From contig CALKQT010000013.1 in NCBI GenBank assembly GCA_937990735.1, positions 28,772-92,771 of the forward strand: DNA of 64,000 bases, in the 5' to 3' direction. This DNA comes from an uncultured Campylobacter sp. (GTDB lineage: Bacteria; Campylobacterota; Campylobacteria; Campylobacterales; Campylobacteraceae). The notes beneath the pieces were generated by a model that saw nothing but the letters and a program-made list of their open reading frames with translations, was not told where the DNA came from and searched no databases. Below are positions 18,356-27,874 of the stretch, one piece after another; positions within the stretch are counted from its first letter, which is position 1; every line of letters begins with the position of its first letter. A program made the translations under genes and the position numbers.

Positions 18356-18952
18356 TTATAGTTTGCTCGCATTTTTGCCTAGATAATCTGCGACGCCTTT
18401 AGGGTCTGCTTTCATCCCTGCGTCGCCTTTGTGCCAGCCTGCAGGGCAGACCTCGCCGTGCTCGTTCGTAAATAGCATCGTATCGACCATGCGAAGCATC
18501 TCATCGATATTTCTGCCAAGCGGTAGGTCGTTGATGACGGCGTGGCGGACGGTGCCGTCTTTATCAAGCAGGAAGCTGCCGCGAAGCGCTACGGCGTTGC
18601 CGAACAGCACGTCGAAGCTGCGCGCGATGTCCTTCGTGATGTCTGAGACAAGTGGGAACTGCACTTTGCCGATACCGCCTGCATTTACCGGAGTATTTTT
18701 CCATGCAAGATGCGTAAATTCGCTATCGCAGCTAACGCCGATAACTTCGATACCTTTGGATTTGAAATCTTGATATCTGTGATCGAACGCGATGATCTCG
18801 CTCGGGCAGACGAAGGTAAAATCTTTTGGATAAAAGAATACGACCGCGCCTTTTTCGCCGATATTTTTATAGAGGTTGAAATCCTCAACTATTTCGTTGT
18901 TGCCTAAAACCGCGCTCGCCGTGAAATCAACGGCTTTGTTGGTTACTATCAT
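18356..18952 (-). CDS. ahpC: Alkyl hydroperoxide reductase / typical 2-Cys peroxiredoxin
   Basis: AhpC reduces hydrogen peroxide, organic peroxides and peroxynitrite. The peroxidatic Cys is C49 in FTFVCPSE and the resolving Cys lies in EVCPAGW near residue 170. The 198-residue length is typical. It is transcribed divergently from the fdxA ferredoxin gene, the same arrangement as C. jejuni Cj0333c-Cj0334. No AhpF partner is present, as is usual in the group, where thioredoxin supplies electrons. The 289-nt gap on its 3' side holds no gene. Confidence 0.96.
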   Translation of the reverse strand: MIVTNKAVDFTASAVLGNNEIVEDFNLYKNIGEKGAVVFFYPKDFTFVCPSEIIAFDHRYQDFKSKGIEVIGVSCDSEFTHLAWKNTPVNAGGIGKVQFPLVSDITKDIARSFDVLFGNAVALRGSFLLDKDGTVRHAVINDLPLGRNIDEMLRMVDTMLFTNEHGEVCPAGWHKGDAGMKADPKGVADYLGKNASKL

Positions 18953-18986
18953 TTGTTTCTCCTTGTTAATAAAATTTATGATGGCG

Positions 18987-18992
18987 ATTATA
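18987..18992 (-). promoter_or_regulatory. Probable -10 box for ahpC
   Basis: On the minus strand this reads TATAAT in ATGTATAATCGCC, 35 nt upstream of the ahpC start; the ribosome site AAGGAG follows. The region between this and the fdxA promoter is extremely AT-rich, where regulators such as PerR or Fur could bind; no clear box was read. Confidence 0.6.
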
Positions 18993-19095
18993 CATTTTAA
19001 AACTTTAGATTTGCTGAAATTTGATGAAAATTTTTATATAATAAATTTTATTTATCCAATAATATTACTTTTATAATTTTTTAAATTTAGTATGT

Positions 19096-19101
19096 TATCA
19101 T
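19096..19101 (+). promoter_or_regulatory. Probable extended -10 box for fdxA
   Basis: TATCAT preceded by TGT (TATGTTATCAT) lies 30 nt before the fdxA ATG. The strong ribosome site AAAGGAG follows. Confidence 0.5.
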
Positions 19102-19131
19102 CGCGCTTCATTTTTTGATAAAGGAGAAAAA

Positions 19132-19416
19132 ATGGCTGTAAAAATCACCGATATTTGCATTAGCTGCGGCTCATGCATCGACGAATGCCCGGTAAATGCG
19201 ATCGTGGACGATAGCGATAATCCAAGCGGCGAGGATAGCTACTACGTATATGCCGATAAATGCGTCGAGTGCGTCGGTTACAACGACGAGCCTGCGTGCG
19301 CTAGCGCCTGTCCGACCGACGGCTGTATCGTCTGGAGCGACATCGTAGCGGGTCAACCTAGCAGGGATAGTATAGGTGCGGATCTACGCAGCGGAGATAC
19401 CCCGGTATTTGCTTAG
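19132..19416 (+). CDS. fdxA: 2[4Fe-4S] ferredoxin FdxA
   Basis: A 94-residue ferredoxin with cluster ligands in CISCGSCIDECP and the longer-spaced CVECVGYNDEPACASACP, characteristic of the Alvin/YfhL-like family. In C. jejuni fdxA is divergent from ahpC, is iron-induced and contributes to aerotolerance; the same position here suggests the same role. The protein has an acidic 20-residue tail. A strong terminator follows the stop codon. Confidence 0.92.
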   Translation: MAVKITDICISCGSCIDECPVNAIVDDSDNPSGEDSYYVYADKCVECVGYNDEPACASACPTDGCIVWSDIVAGQPSRDSIGADLRSGDTPVFA

Positions 19417-19421
19417 CAGAT

Positions 19422-19455
19422 AAAATTCCGCGATCAAATGCGCGGAATTTTAATT
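19422..19455 (+). terminator. Rho-independent terminator after fdxA
   Basis: The 11-bp perfect stem AAAATTCCGCG / CGCGGAATTTT with an 8-nt loop begins 5 nt after the fdxA stop and runs into a T-rich sequence. It separates fdxA from the ndk operon. Confidence 0.75.
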
Positions 19456-19492
19456 CATTCAATCCTTAAATAAATTTTAACCTATTTTTCGA

Positions 19493-19498
19493 TACAAT
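19493..19498 (+). promoter_or_regulatory. Probable -10 box for the ndk-fabH operon
   Basis: TACAAT in TTCGATACAATCCGCC lies 25 nt before the ndk start, between the fdxA terminator and the AAGGAG ribosome site. Confidence 0.55.
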
Positions 19499-19523
19499 CC
19501 GCCTTTCACTTTAAGGAGATTAT

Positions 19524-19937
19524 ATGCAGCAAACGCTTTCTATTATTAAGCCTGATGCCGTTAAAAAAGGCGTTATCGGCAAAATTATCGATCGTTTCGA
19601 AAGCCACGGACTAAGAATCGCAGCGGCTAAAAAATTATGCCTAAGCGCCGAAGATGCAGGTAAATTTTATGAAATTCACAAGGATCGCCCTTTTTATAGG
19701 GATCTGATTGAGTTCATGACTAGCGGCCCGGTGGTCGTAATGGTGCTTGAAGGCGACGATGCCGTAGCTAAAAATCGTGCGCTAATGGGCGCTACCGATC
19801 CGAAAAAAGCCGATAAAGGCACGATCAGAGCGGACTTTGCGGACAGTATCGACGCTAACGCCGTTCACGGCAGCGATAGCCTAGAAAACGCAAAAACCGA
19901 GATCGCATTTTTCTTTGCAAAAAGAGAAATTTGCTAA
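19524..19937 (+). CDS. ndk: Nucleoside diphosphate kinase
   Basis: Ndk moves the gamma phosphate from ATP to other nucleoside diphosphates through a phospho-histidine. The active His is in [12 protein letters not shown] near residue 117, and the N-terminus [18 protein letters not shown] is typical. Length is 137 residues, the normal size. It opens the operon ndk-DUF177-rpmF-plsX-fabH. Confidence 0.96.
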   Translation: MQQTLSIIKPDAVKKGVIGKIIDRFESHGLRIAAAKKLCLSAEDAGKFYEIHKDRPFYRDLIEFMTSGPVVVMVLEGDDAVAKNRALMGATDPKKADKGTIRADFADSIDANAVHGSDSLENAKTEIAFFFAKREIC

Positions 19938-19946
19938 GAGTTCCAC

Positions 19947-20309
19947 GTGAAGATCGCTTTTGCTAAAATTTCCGCATCGCCCGTGCCGTTTGAAATTTCG
20001 AGGGACAGACTTACGCTTAGCGGAAATTTAAAACGAAAAGACTCTAAGTTTATCGAGTGCAAGGGCGAAATTAAGGGTAAAATTCCATACATTTGCGACC
20101 GCTGCGGCAAGGAATTTGATCTTGACGTAAATGAGAGCGTAAATTTGCTTTTAAGCGAAGGCATTTTTAACGACGAAAGGCGCGAGAGCTTGGACGTTAT
20201 GGAGTTTTTCGGCACCGAAGTTGATCTGGATGAAATTTTAAGAAGCGAAACGGAAGCTTTCAAAAGCGACTATTTTTATTGCGAAAATTGCAAAAATTTA
20301 AATTTATAA
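19947..20309 (+). CDS. yceD: DUF177/YceD family protein
   Basis: A 120-residue protein with two zinc-ribbon-like Cys pairs (CDRCGKEF near residue 51, and CENC near 114). YceD/DUF177 proteins are nearly always encoded directly before rpmF and are linked to 23S rRNA processing or ribosome assembly. The start is GTG at 19947, 9 nt after ndk, with no better in-frame codon. rpmF follows after 10 nt, as in C. jejuni Cj0331c-Cj0330c. Confidence 0.85.
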   Translation: MKIAFAKISASPVPFEISRDRLTLSGNLKRKDSKFIECKGEIKGKIPYICDRCGKEFDLDVNESVNLLLSEGIFNDERRESLDVMEFFGTEVDLDEILRSETEAFKSDYFYCENCKNLNL

Positions 20310-20319
20310 AGGAGAAAAA

Positions 20320-20466
20320 ATGGCAGTTCCAAAGCGAAGAGTTAGTAAAACTCGTGCGGCAAAAAGACGCACTCACTACAAAGTGACCCTTCCAATCCCC
20401 GTCAAAGATAAAGACGGAAGCTGGAAAATTCCGCATAGAATAAACAAAACTACGGGCGAATATTAA
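20320..20466 (+). CDS. rpmF: 50S ribosomal protein L32
   Basis: This 48-residue protein begins [20 protein letters not shown], the L32 signature, followed by a basic C-terminal part. It has no Cys, so it is the zinc-independent form. A strong ribosome site, AAAGGAG, lies 6 nt before the ATG. It is followed after 4 nt by plsX, the common yceD-rpmF-plsX-fabH order. Confidence 0.95.
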   Translation: MAVPKRRVSKTRAAKRRTHYKVTLPIPVKDKDGSWKIPHRINKTTGEY

Positions 20467-20470
20467 TCCG

Positions 20471-21463
20471 ATGATTTGCGTTGCTGTAGACGCGATGGGC
20501 GGTGATTTCGGCTGCGAGCCGATAATAAACGGAGTCGTAGATGCGCTGCGAGAGCGTAAATTTAATGCGTTTTTGGTAGGCGACGAAGCGCAAATCAAGC
20601 CTTTTATTCCACAAGATCAAGGCTTTGAGAAATATATTACTTACGTAGCTGCAAGCGAAGTTTTCGAGATGAAAGAGGGCGCAACCGACGCTCTCAAACG
20701 CAAAGAAAGCAGCATCTTTAAAGCGGTCGATCTAGTAAAAGACGGCACTTGCAAAGCCGTGGTATCAGCAGGACATAGCGGCGCTACGATGAGCCTTGCT
20801 ACGCTTCGCATAGGAAGGCTGAAAGGTATTTTACGCCCGGCGATTGCTACGCTGATGCCAAATTCCATAGGTGGACGCACGCTTGTGCTGGATGTGGGCG
20901 CTTATGTGGATTGTAAGCCTGAGAATTTGTTTCAATTCGCGATTATGGGCGAAGCATACGCCAAGGAGATTATGGGTCTAAACGCACCACGCATCGGCTT
21001 ATTATCCAACGGCGAGGAGGATAGTAAAGGCAACGAGGTAACAAAAGAAACCTTTCATATGCTTAAGAAGATGCAAAATTTTATTGGTAATGTCGAAGGC
21101 AATCAAATTTTTGATGGCTCGGTAGACGTGGTCGTGTGCGACGGATTTATCGGCAACATTATGCTAAAATCCAGCGAAGGCGTCGCGAGCGCTATCGGCA
21201 AACTTATTAAAAACGAAACTAAAAAATCTCCGATTGCTATCGCAGGATCTATCTTGATGAAGCGCGTCTTTAAAATTATCAAAAAAAGCACGGATTATGA
21301 CGAATATGGCGGTGCGCCGCTTTTAGGCGTCAAAGAATGCGTCATCATAAGCCATGGCAAAAGCACTCCGAAAGCCGTTAAAAACGCGATCTTTCAAGCG
21401 CTTAAATTTGCAGATTCTAAAATCAACTCCGCGATAGAAAGCGAAATTTCTTCAAACGAATAG
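20471..21463 (+). CDS. plsX: Phosphate acyltransferase
   Basis: PlsX makes acyl-phosphate from acyl-ACP for PlsY, starting phospholipid synthesis. The N-terminus [13 protein letters not shown] is diagnostic, followed by a nucleotide-fold body with [11 protein letters not shown] (about 97-107) and a C-terminal [17 protein letters not shown] motif. Length of 330 residues is normal. Its partner plsY is also in the window near 26.7 kb. Confidence 0.96.
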   Translation: MICVAVDAMGGDFGCEPIINGVVDALRERKFNAFLVGDEAQIKPFIPQDQGFEKYITYVAASEVFEMKEGATDALKRKESSIFKAVDLVKDGTCKAVVSAGHSGATMSLATLRIGRLKGILRPAIATLMPNSIGGRTLVLDVGAYVDCKPENLFQFAIMGEAYAKEIMGLNAPRIGLLSNGEEDSKGNEVTKETFHMLKKMQNFIGNVEGNQIFDGSVDVVVCDGFIGNIMLKSSEGVASAIGKLIKNETKKSPIAIAGSILMKRVFKIIKKSTDYDEYGGAPLLGVKECVIISHGKSTPKAVKNAIFQALKFADSKINSAIESEISSNE

Positions 21464-21471
21464 GAAAACGA

Positions 21472-22470
21472 ATGCAAAAAGCCTCGATGATCTCAATCGC
21501 AGCATACGCGCCGAGCGAAATTTTAACCAATTTCGATCTTGAAAAGATGGTTGAAACGAGCGATGAATGGATTGTCAAGCGAACAGGCATTCATGAGCGC
21601 CGTATCGCGAAGGGCGAGAGTACTAGTGATCTAGGCGCGAAAGCGGCATTAAAGGCGATCGAGCGTAGCGGCTTACAAAAAAACGAGATCGATGCGATAA
21701 TTTGTGCCACGATCTCGCCCGATTATTTCTGTATGCCCTCGACCGCGTGCGTCATCGCAGAAAAACTGGGTTTGGGCTTCGGCATCACGGCGTTTGATAT
21801 AAATGCCGCCTGTACGGGCTTCATCTATCTTTTGGAGCTTGCAAAATCCCTCATCGAAAGCGGTGCTAAAAAACACGTATTGATAATCGGCACGGAAAAG
21901 TTAAGCTCGATAGTCGATTGGAACGATCGCGCTACGTGCATACTCTTCGGCGACGGCGCGGGCGCTGCGGTTATCGCGGCACGCGATGATAACGAAATCA
22001 TCGACATTCATACCGCTAGCGACGGCAGCAAGGGTGATCTTCTCATCACCGCAGCCCCGGGTAGCGTCAATCCACTCAGCCAAAAAATCATCGACGAAAA
22101 GCTAGGCTTCATGCAGATGGCGGGGCGCGAGGTCTTTAAAATCGCGGTGCCGACGCTTAGTAACGACGTCGTGGAGATTTTGGCGAAAAATAAAATTTTG
22201 CCCGAGCAGGTCGATCTTTTCATCCCGCATCAGGCAAATTTACGCATCATCGAGGCGGTTAAGGCGAGACTGGAATTTAGCGACGAGCAGTGCGTGCTTA
22301 CGATCGGCAAATACGGCAACACGAGCTCGGCGTCGATCCCGATGGCGATCAACGACGCTTACGAGAGCGGCAGACTCAAAAACGGCTCGCTTATGCTTTT
22401 GGATGCGTTCGGCGGCGGCTTTACCTGGGGTAGCGCGCTTTTAAAATTCGGCGGCAAGAGCATAAACTAG
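21472..22470 (+). CDS. fabH: 3-oxoacyl-ACP synthase III
   Basis: FabH condenses acetyl-CoA with malonyl-ACP to start fatty acid synthesis. The catalytic triad is visible: Cys in [14 protein letters not shown] (about 115), His in [14 protein letters not shown] (about 254) and Asn in [12 protein letters not shown] (about 284). Length is 332 residues. It is 8 nt after plsX and ends the operon. Confidence 0.96.
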   Translation: MQKASMISIAAYAPSEILTNFDLEKMVETSDEWIVKRTGIHERRIAKGESTSDLGAKAALKAIERSGLQKNEIDAIICATISPDYFCMPSTACVIAEKLGLGFGITAFDINAACTGFIYLLELAKSLIESGAKKHVLIIGTEKLSSIVDWNDRATCILFGDGAGAAVIAARDDNEIIDIHTASDGSKGDLLITAAPGSVNPLSQKIIDEKLGFMQMAGREVFKIAVPTLSNDVVEILAKNKILPEQVDLFIPHQANLRIIEAVKARLEFSDEQCVLTIGKYGNTSSASIPMAINDAYESGRLKNGSLMLLDAFGGGFTWGSALLKFGGKSIN

Positions 22471-23418
22471 CGCTTTTTAAATTTTATTATCTTTGAATTT
22501 CGCCATATTTAAGAGTTAAAATTCCAAGCTTATTTATAAAACTAATTTCAAATTTATATTTATTCCGAGTTAGGTCTCAAAATTTTAAAATACGAAGTGT
22601 TTGCGATAAGAATCATATTATAATCTTGCGTAGTTTGAGTATTGGTTTTCTGTGCGAGATTATAAAACGACATTAGTTTGAGCGCCTATCGCTTTTGACG
22701 ATGGGCTTTTCAAATACAAAAGAAATCAAATATGCGATAGCCTAAATGGGTGTTAATTTCAGCTGATTCTATACATTAACGGCTTTTAATTAGCTGCAAA
22801 GCTCGGTAAGTATTTTACGGCGGCGTATGTGGATCTTTTGAGTGACCTACACATAGGCTATAGAATAAAATTCAAATACCAAAACGCTTACAACAGCAAG
22901 CATCAAATTGCCTTAGATTTAAAATTTAGCATAAACACCGGTAATTTAATCAAATACCGAAAACGAGGCTATAAAGGATTGCTATGCCATGAGCGAAGAA
23001 GCGTTGTATCTCTAAATATCTATAGGGTGTTAAAATCTCCAGCTATCTCCCGTTATACAATATACATTATCTCTGTGTAGATAGCGGCGAGCCGGAAGGC
23101 GCGGTCGCGTCAGCTGCAGACTGAAACGGTCAATGCGTTTAGTTTTAGTGCGAAAACTACAGCGATTTATAGGTTTTGATGGTAGGTCCAGCTCAATGCC
23201 ATTGCAAGCATTGAAAAATTTTAGCACGAAATATCATCTTGCAGTTATGGATGGCAGTTATTAAAGCATATTATTGGGGCAATTTTTTATAAATTTTAAG
23301 TTCAAATTCCGTTCGGATAAAATTTCGATTATTTTTTAGAAAGCGATCCGAAATTATCTAAAATTCCTCCGCTAGCTTGGACTATCTAGCGTTTTGTTAG
23401 TGCGCTCGGTTTAAAATT
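22471..23418. other. 948-nt gap with possible decayed coding remnants
   Basis: No intact gene can be supported. Around 22793-23080 (plus) a frame reads protein-like sequence, including LSDLHIGYRIKFKYQNAY, from a GTG but without a clear ribosome site; it has alternating polar and aromatic residues as in outer membrane beta-strands. A second short frame ending near 23262 reads GFDGRSSSMPLQALKNF. Both could be debris of an older surface protein gene. The stretch is clearly more AT-rich than the flanking genes. The label is tentative. Confidence 0.3.
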
Positions 23419-24342
23419 TTAAATAACGTAAAATCCCAAATTCTCGTGCTTAAGGATAATTTTTCTGATCTCTTTTAGTAAGCTGAGCGAGGCTTCGATT
23501 TCGACGCGGCGGGTGCTTACGCTCTCGATGTTCGCGCCTACGCTTACGCCTTTTGCGAGGGCGTATTTATAGATGAAATCAAACATCTCTGCACACAGCG
23601 CTGTTGAACTTTGCAAAATATCGACGCTGCTTTGCAGCCGTTGCTGCAAAAAATCCGGCACCGAGATACCAAGCCATTTCATAAACTCAAGCGTCTTTAG
23701 GCTGCCGCACGGCGTGAAAGTAAAGATTATAGGCACTTTTTTGCACTCCAAAGCAGCGTAATCGTCGATGAAATCTTTGGCATTTTGCACATTATAAACC
23801 GCCTGAGTGATAAAAAATTCGCACCCGTCCGCAGTCTTCTCCGCGATTTTTAGGTGCTCGTCGCGGCTCTTTTCATGGCGCTCGGGTATGCAGATGCCGC
23901 CTAGACAAAGATGCGGCGCCACGAGTCGCTTGATCTCATAGGCGCGGCTTAGATGCAGCTTGCATTCTTCATTTTTAGAACTCGCCCCCACGAAAACACC
24001 GAGCCCGCTTGCGGCATGTCTTAGAATTTCGCAAAATTCCGCTTCATCATATTTGCCTACCGCGCGGTAGATGATCGCTTCTTTATCGGTGTGTAGATAC
24101 TGCGTGTAATAGTGCGCAGGATCGATCGTATGCACAAAAGGGAAGGTCCGCTCATCTTTCGTGCGCGCGCTTTCATCTTGTAGATCGTAGATGACGATGC
24201 CGTCGCATTCGCATTCGCCTAGGCGTTGCGACCACGCCGTACCCAGGCGCTCGAGCTCGTCTTGAGAGGACGTGATTTTAGGTGGAACGATGCCGTAGAG
24301 CAAAATTCCGCTTTTTCCGTTTCTAATTTTTTCTTTTAACAC
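23419..24342 (-). CDS. MetF-like methylenetetrahydrofolate reductase family protein
   Basis: This 307-residue TIM-barrel protein resembles MetF: an N-terminal strand motif LLYGIVPPK in place of the usual FEFFPPK, a region ADGCEFFITQAVYNVQ like the FAD/folate segment of MetF, and GISVPDFLQQRL. The usual acidic residue of the FEFFPP motif appears to be missing, so it may be a divergent or specialised homologue rather than the main MetF. It is a lone minus-strand gene, divergent from the DUF853 ATPase gene. Confidence 0.65.
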   Translation of the reverse strand: MLKEKIRNGKSGILLYGIVPPKITSSQDELERLGTAWSQRLGECECDGIVIYDLQDESARTKDERTFPFVHTIDPAHYYTQYLHTDKEAIIYRAVGKYDEAEFCEILRHAASGLGVFVGASSKNEECKLHLSRAYEIKRLVAPHLCLGGICIPERHEKSRDEHLKIAEKTADGCEFFITQAVYNVQNAKDFIDDYAALECKKVPIIFTFTPCGSLKTLEFMKWLGISVPDFLQQRLQSSVDILQSSTALCAEMFDFIYKYALAKGVSVGANIESVSTRRVEIEASLSLLKEIRKIILKHENLGFYVI

Positions 24343-24366
24343 TTGTCATTCCTTGATTTTTCGCGC

Positions 24367-24372
24367 ATTTTA
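24367..24372 (-). promoter_or_regulatory. Possible -10 box for the MetF-like gene
   Basis: On the minus strand this reads TAAAAT in TTTGCTAAAATGCGCG, 25 nt before the start codon. It is a weak match in AT-rich sequence. Confidence 0.35.
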
Positions 24373-24400
24373 GCAAATTTAAATTTAAAAATTTAAATGA

Positions 24401-24406
24401 TATAAT
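24401..24406 (+). promoter_or_regulatory. Probable -10 box for the DUF853 gene
   Basis: TATAAT in AAATGATATAATGCCG lies 31 nt before the start at 24437; the ribosome site AAGGAAGG follows. Confidence 0.6.
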
Positions 24407-24436
24407 GCCGCGCAAATTGCAAATTTAAGGAAGGTA

Positions 24437-26728
24437 ATGAAAACGCTTCAAGAAAATTTAAAGCTTTTTTATCTGGGGCTTGAAAACGGTGAGCCGTTTT
24501 TTTATAAAAACAAGGATCTGACGACGCACGCGCTCATCATAGGAATGACCGGCAGCGGCAAAACGGGGCTTGGTATCACGCTGCTAGAGGAAGCCGCGAT
24601 CGATAATATCCCATCCATCATCATCGACCCTAAGGGCGATCTGACAAATTTAGCTCTTACCTTTCCGCAGATGAGGGCTGAAGATTTTGAGCCCTATATC
24701 GACGAGGCCGAGGCGCAAAACAAAGGTCTTAGCGTGCGCGAGTACGCAGAACAGACCGCAAGTACTTGGCGCAAGGGGATTGAGGGCTCATATCAAGACC
24801 TGGCGCGGGTGGAGCTTTTGAAAAACAGCGCCGATTTTAGAATTTATACGCCCAAATCAAGCGCAGGCCTTGGAATTAGCCTGCTAAGCGACTTTGAAGC
24901 GCCGAAGGGCTTAAACGAAGAGGATCTGAACAACTACGTAGGCGGCATCGCTACTAGCGTGCTAAGCCTTGCAGGGATTAGCAGCGATAATCTCAGCTCG
25001 CCGGAATTTTTACTAATCAGCCAAATTTTAACCTATCATTTCGGCAGGGGCGAGGGGGTGAGCGTGGTGGATCTCATCGCGCAGATCGGCAATCCGCCAT
25101 TTGATAAAATCGGCGTTTTCGATGTTAATACTTTTTTTCCGAGCGATAAGCGAATGGCGCTTGCGATGAAGATTAACGCGCTCATCGCAAGCCCAAGTTT
25201 TAAGCTTTGGTGCGAGGGCGAGCGGCTAAATATCGCCAAGATGCTATTTGATGAAAACGGCAGGGCGAGGGCGAATATATTTTCCATCGCGCATCTAAAC
25301 GACGATGAGAGGATGTTTTTCGTCACGCTGCTTTTGGGCGAGATGATCAAATGGATGCGCACCACCAGCGGCACCAGCTCGCTACGCGCAGTACTTTATA
25401 TGGATGAAATTTACGGCTTCTTCCCGCCAAACGGCAATCCGCCGAGCAAAACTCCGATGCTTACGCTGCTAAAGCAGGCTCGCGCGTTCGGCCTCGGTTG
25501 CGTATTATCGACGCAAAATCCGGTCGATCTCGATTATAAGGGACTTAGCAATATCGGTACGTGGTTTATCGGACGCTTGCAAACCGCACAGGATAAGGAG
25601 CGCGTCATCAGCGGTCTAAGCGGCATCGGCTCAAATCCGATCGACAAAAGCGTGCTTATGGAGAAAATTTCAAATCTCAAAAAGCGAAATTTTTTGGTAA
25701 AAAACATCAACGAGGACGTGCTGCGAGTGATCGAGACGCGCTTTGCGCTAAGCTATCTAAAGGGTCCTTTAAGTAACGAGCAAATTTCAAATTTAATGAA
25801 AGACAAAAAGGCTGAAATTTCGTCTGTGTCGGGCGCCGCGCAAGGCGTTAAATCCGCCGGTGCCGCCAAGCCCGTAGTTTCAGCTGAAATTTCGCAGCTT
25901 TACAGCTACGGCGCGAGCCTTGAGCTAAGCCCGTATCTGTATGCAAGCGCAAAGATGCGATTTTGCGACAAGGGAGTCGATTTTACGCAGCAGTGCTCCT
26001 TTTTGCTTTCGCTTTCGGACGTAAGCGAAATAGATTGGGGCGAGGCCAGCACGCGAGAAGTTGCAAATTTAAGCGGGCAGGAGCAGGCGGGCTCGCTCTA
26101 TGGCGCGCTTCCTAGCTTTATCGCGGGAGCAAAAAATTTAAACGCTCAGCTTAAAAGCTTTAAGGAGTGGCTATATCGCAATGAAAAACTCGAGCTTTTT
26201 AGCGCGCTTGATCTGCTCTCAAAACCGGGCGAGAGCAAGGAGGAGTTTTTCGTACGCCTAAGCGATAAGGCAAATGAAGCTTTAGAGGCCAAAACCGACG
26301 AGATCACAGCTAAATTTGAAAAGGAAAAGGCGCGCCTTGAGGATAAAATTTCGCGCGCTAGCGAAAAGTATGAAAAGGAAAAGGGCGACGTGCTAAGTCG
26401 CGGGGTGGATGCGGCGCTAAACATAGGCGGAGCGATCTTAGGCGCGTTTTTAGGTCGCTCGCGCAGCGCCGGCAATATCTCTAAAGCGATCAGCGGAGCT
26501 AAAAGCGCGCATAAAATTTTAAACGAACGAAGCGAAGCCAAAAACGCACAAAACAGCCTAAACGCGCTGCAAGATGAGCTGGAGGTCCTTACGCAGAAAT
26601 TTGAGGCTGAAGTGGACGCGCTAAAACAGAGCCTGGATCTAAAAAATATTAAACTCGAAACGAAAGAAATTTCGCCGAAGAAAACCGACATCTACGACGA
26701 GAAAATTTCGCTACTTTGGAAGAGCTAA
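24437..26728 (+). CDS. HerA/FtsK-type ATPase, DUF853 (YjgR) family
   Basis: A 763-residue ATPase. Walker A is GMTGSGKTGLG near residues 35-45, Walker B-like IIIDPKGDL follows near 61, and a second acidic box AVLYMDEIYGFFPP is near 320, with a conserved Gln-rich sensor FGLGCVLSTQNPVDLDYKGL. The C-terminal third is helical and charged (about 610-740) with coiled-coil character around a short Gly/Ala-rich membrane-like stretch (NIGGAILGAFLG). The family is widespread, and its physiological role is unknown as far as I know. It is followed by plsY after 12 nt. Confidence 0.85.
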   Translation: MKTLQENLKLFYLGLENGEPFFYKNKDLTTHALIIGMTGSGKTGLGITLLEEAAIDNIPSIIIDPKGDLTNLALTFPQMRAEDFEPYIDEAEAQNKGLSVREYAEQTASTWRKGIEGSYQDLARVELLKNSADFRIYTPKSSAGLGISLLSDFEAPKGLNEEDLNNYVGGIATSVLSLAGISSDNLSSPEFLLISQILTYHFGRGEGVSVVDLIAQIGNPPFDKIGVFDVNTFFPSDKRMALAMKINALIASPSFKLWCEGERLNIAKMLFDENGRARANIFSIAHLNDDERMFFVTLLLGEMIKWMRTTSGTSSLRAVLYMDEIYGFFPPNGNPPSKTPMLTLLKQARAFGLGCVLSTQNPVDLDYKGLSNIGTWFIGRLQTAQDKERVISGLSGIGSNPIDKSVLMEKISNLKKRNFLVKNINEDVLRVIETRFALSYLKGPLSNEQISNLMKDKKAEISSVSGAAQGVKSAGAAKPVVSAEISQLYSYGASLELSPYLYASAKMRFCDKGVDFTQQCSFLLSLSDVSEIDWGEASTREVANLSGQEQAGSLYGALPSFIAGAKNLNAQLKSFKEWLYRNEKLELFSALDLLSKPGESKEEFFVRLSDKANEALEAKTDEITAKFEKEKARLEDKISRASEKYEKEKGDVLSRGVDAALNIGGAILGAFLGRSRSAGNISKAISGAKSAHKILNERSEAKNAQNSLNALQDELEVLTQKFEAEVDALKQSLDLKNIKLETKEISPKKTDIYDEKISLLWKS

Positions 26729-26740
26729 AGGGAGAATTTT

Positions 26741-27484
26741 ATGGATAAACTTAGTGAAATTTTAAATATCATATACGCCGCACTCTGCGATCCTAGCTCA
26801 AAATATTTTCTAGGAGATGAGCATGGAATTCTAGGAAGCGGAATTCTTGGAATTTTATATAGGACATTTACGGCGCCGAATTTTTGGTGCTACTTTGCTG
26901 CGTATCTGATCGCTGCGATCCCCTTTGGGCTTTTGATCGGCAGATACCTAGGCGGCGTGGATATCAAAAGCGAAGGCAGCGGCTCCATAGGTGCCACCAA
27001 CGTCCTTCGCGTCTTAAAAACTCGCGATCCGCAAAAAGCAAAAAAGCTCGCGATCCTCACCGTCGCCTGCGACGCGCTAAAGGGCGTCCTGCCGATACTG
27101 ATCGCGCGGGCTTTGGGCTTTGATGAAAACGTGCTATGGAGCATGGCTGTCTTTGCAGTACTTGGGCATTGCTTTAGTCCGTATCTGAAATTTAACGGCG
27201 GCAAGGGCATTGCGACGGGAGCCGGCGTGCTTGCTTGCTTTATTCCTATCGAGCTTATCATCGCGCTTGCCGTTTGGTTTGTAGTCGGCAAGACGGTTAA
27301 AATTTCATCCGTAGCATCGCTTGCAGCGGCGCTTGCGCTAGTTATCGCTAGCTACGTGATCCATCCGCAGATGCCGGCGATCAACACTCATGCGCCGATC
27401 TTTCTGATAGTTTTCATCGTATTTTACAAACACGCGCCGAATATCGCCAGGCTGCTTAAGGGCGAGGAAAAGCGCGTAGTATGA
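26741..27484 (+). CDS. plsY: Acyl-phosphate glycerol-3-phosphate acyltransferase
   Basis: PlsY is the inner membrane enzyme that uses PlsX-made acyl phosphate to acylate glycerol 3-phosphate. The signatures SGSIGATNVLR, HCFSPYLKFNGGKGIATG and a final KHAPNIARLLKGEE are all present. At 247 residues it is longer than the usual about 200, owing to roughly 45 extra residues before the first family membrane segment (AYLIAAIPFGLLIGRYLGG). The ATG at 26741 has a ribosome site (GGGAGAA), so the extension may be real. It overlaps folB by 4 nt. Confidence 0.92.
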   Translation: MDKLSEILNIIYAALCDPSSKYFLGDEHGILGSGILGILYRTFTAPNFWCYFAAYLIAAIPFGLLIGRYLGGVDIKSEGSGSIGATNVLRVLKTRDPQKAKKLAILTVACDALKGVLPILIARALGFDENVLWSMAVFAVLGHCFSPYLKFNGGKGIATGAGVLACFIPIELIIALAVWFVVGKTVKISSVASLAAALALVIASYVIHPQMPAINTHAPIFLIVFIVFYKHAPNIARLLKGEEKRVV

Positions 27485-27798
27485 TTAAAATTTTAATCGA
27501 AAAGCTGGAATTCGGTGCGATAATCGGGACGCTGGATTTTGAGCGCAAGCGCGAGCAGCGCGTATGGGTGTGGGCGAAGTTTGGAGCAGAAGAATTTATC
27601 GATTACGCGCGGGTTTGCGAATATATCAAAGCGGAGTTTCGCGAGAAAAAATTTCGCCTCGTGGAGGACGCGCTAAGATACTTTGCGCAGGAGTTTCACT
27701 CAAAATTTCGATCGATGGATTATTTTTATATGAAAATTTTAAAGCCCGAAATTTTACAAGATGCGAGCGTCGGCGCGGAAATAGAGATAAAATTTTAA
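27481..27798 (+). CDS. folB: Dihydroneopterin aldolase family protein
   Basis: A 105-residue protein matching the FolB fold: N-terminal LEFGAIIGTLDFERKREQRVWVW (the GxxxxERxxxQ motif of the family) and a middle helix with IDYARVCEYIKAEF. FolB splits dihydroneopterin in folate synthesis. The active Lys region near the C-terminus is less clear (KILKPEI). The position plsY-folB-regulator equals C. jejuni Cj0357c-Cj0355c. ATGA overlap with plsY. Confidence 0.75.
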   Translation: MIKILIEKLEFGAIIGTLDFERKREQRVWVWAKFGAEEFIDYARVCEYIKAEFREKKFRLVEDALRYFAQEFHSKFRSMDYFYMKILKPEILQDASVGAEIEIKF

Positions 27799-27874
27799 AA
27801 TTTCTTTAAAAAATCTTGAAATTTTGCTTAAAATATGTTAAAATCGCCGCAAAATTTTAAGGCAAGGAAATTAA

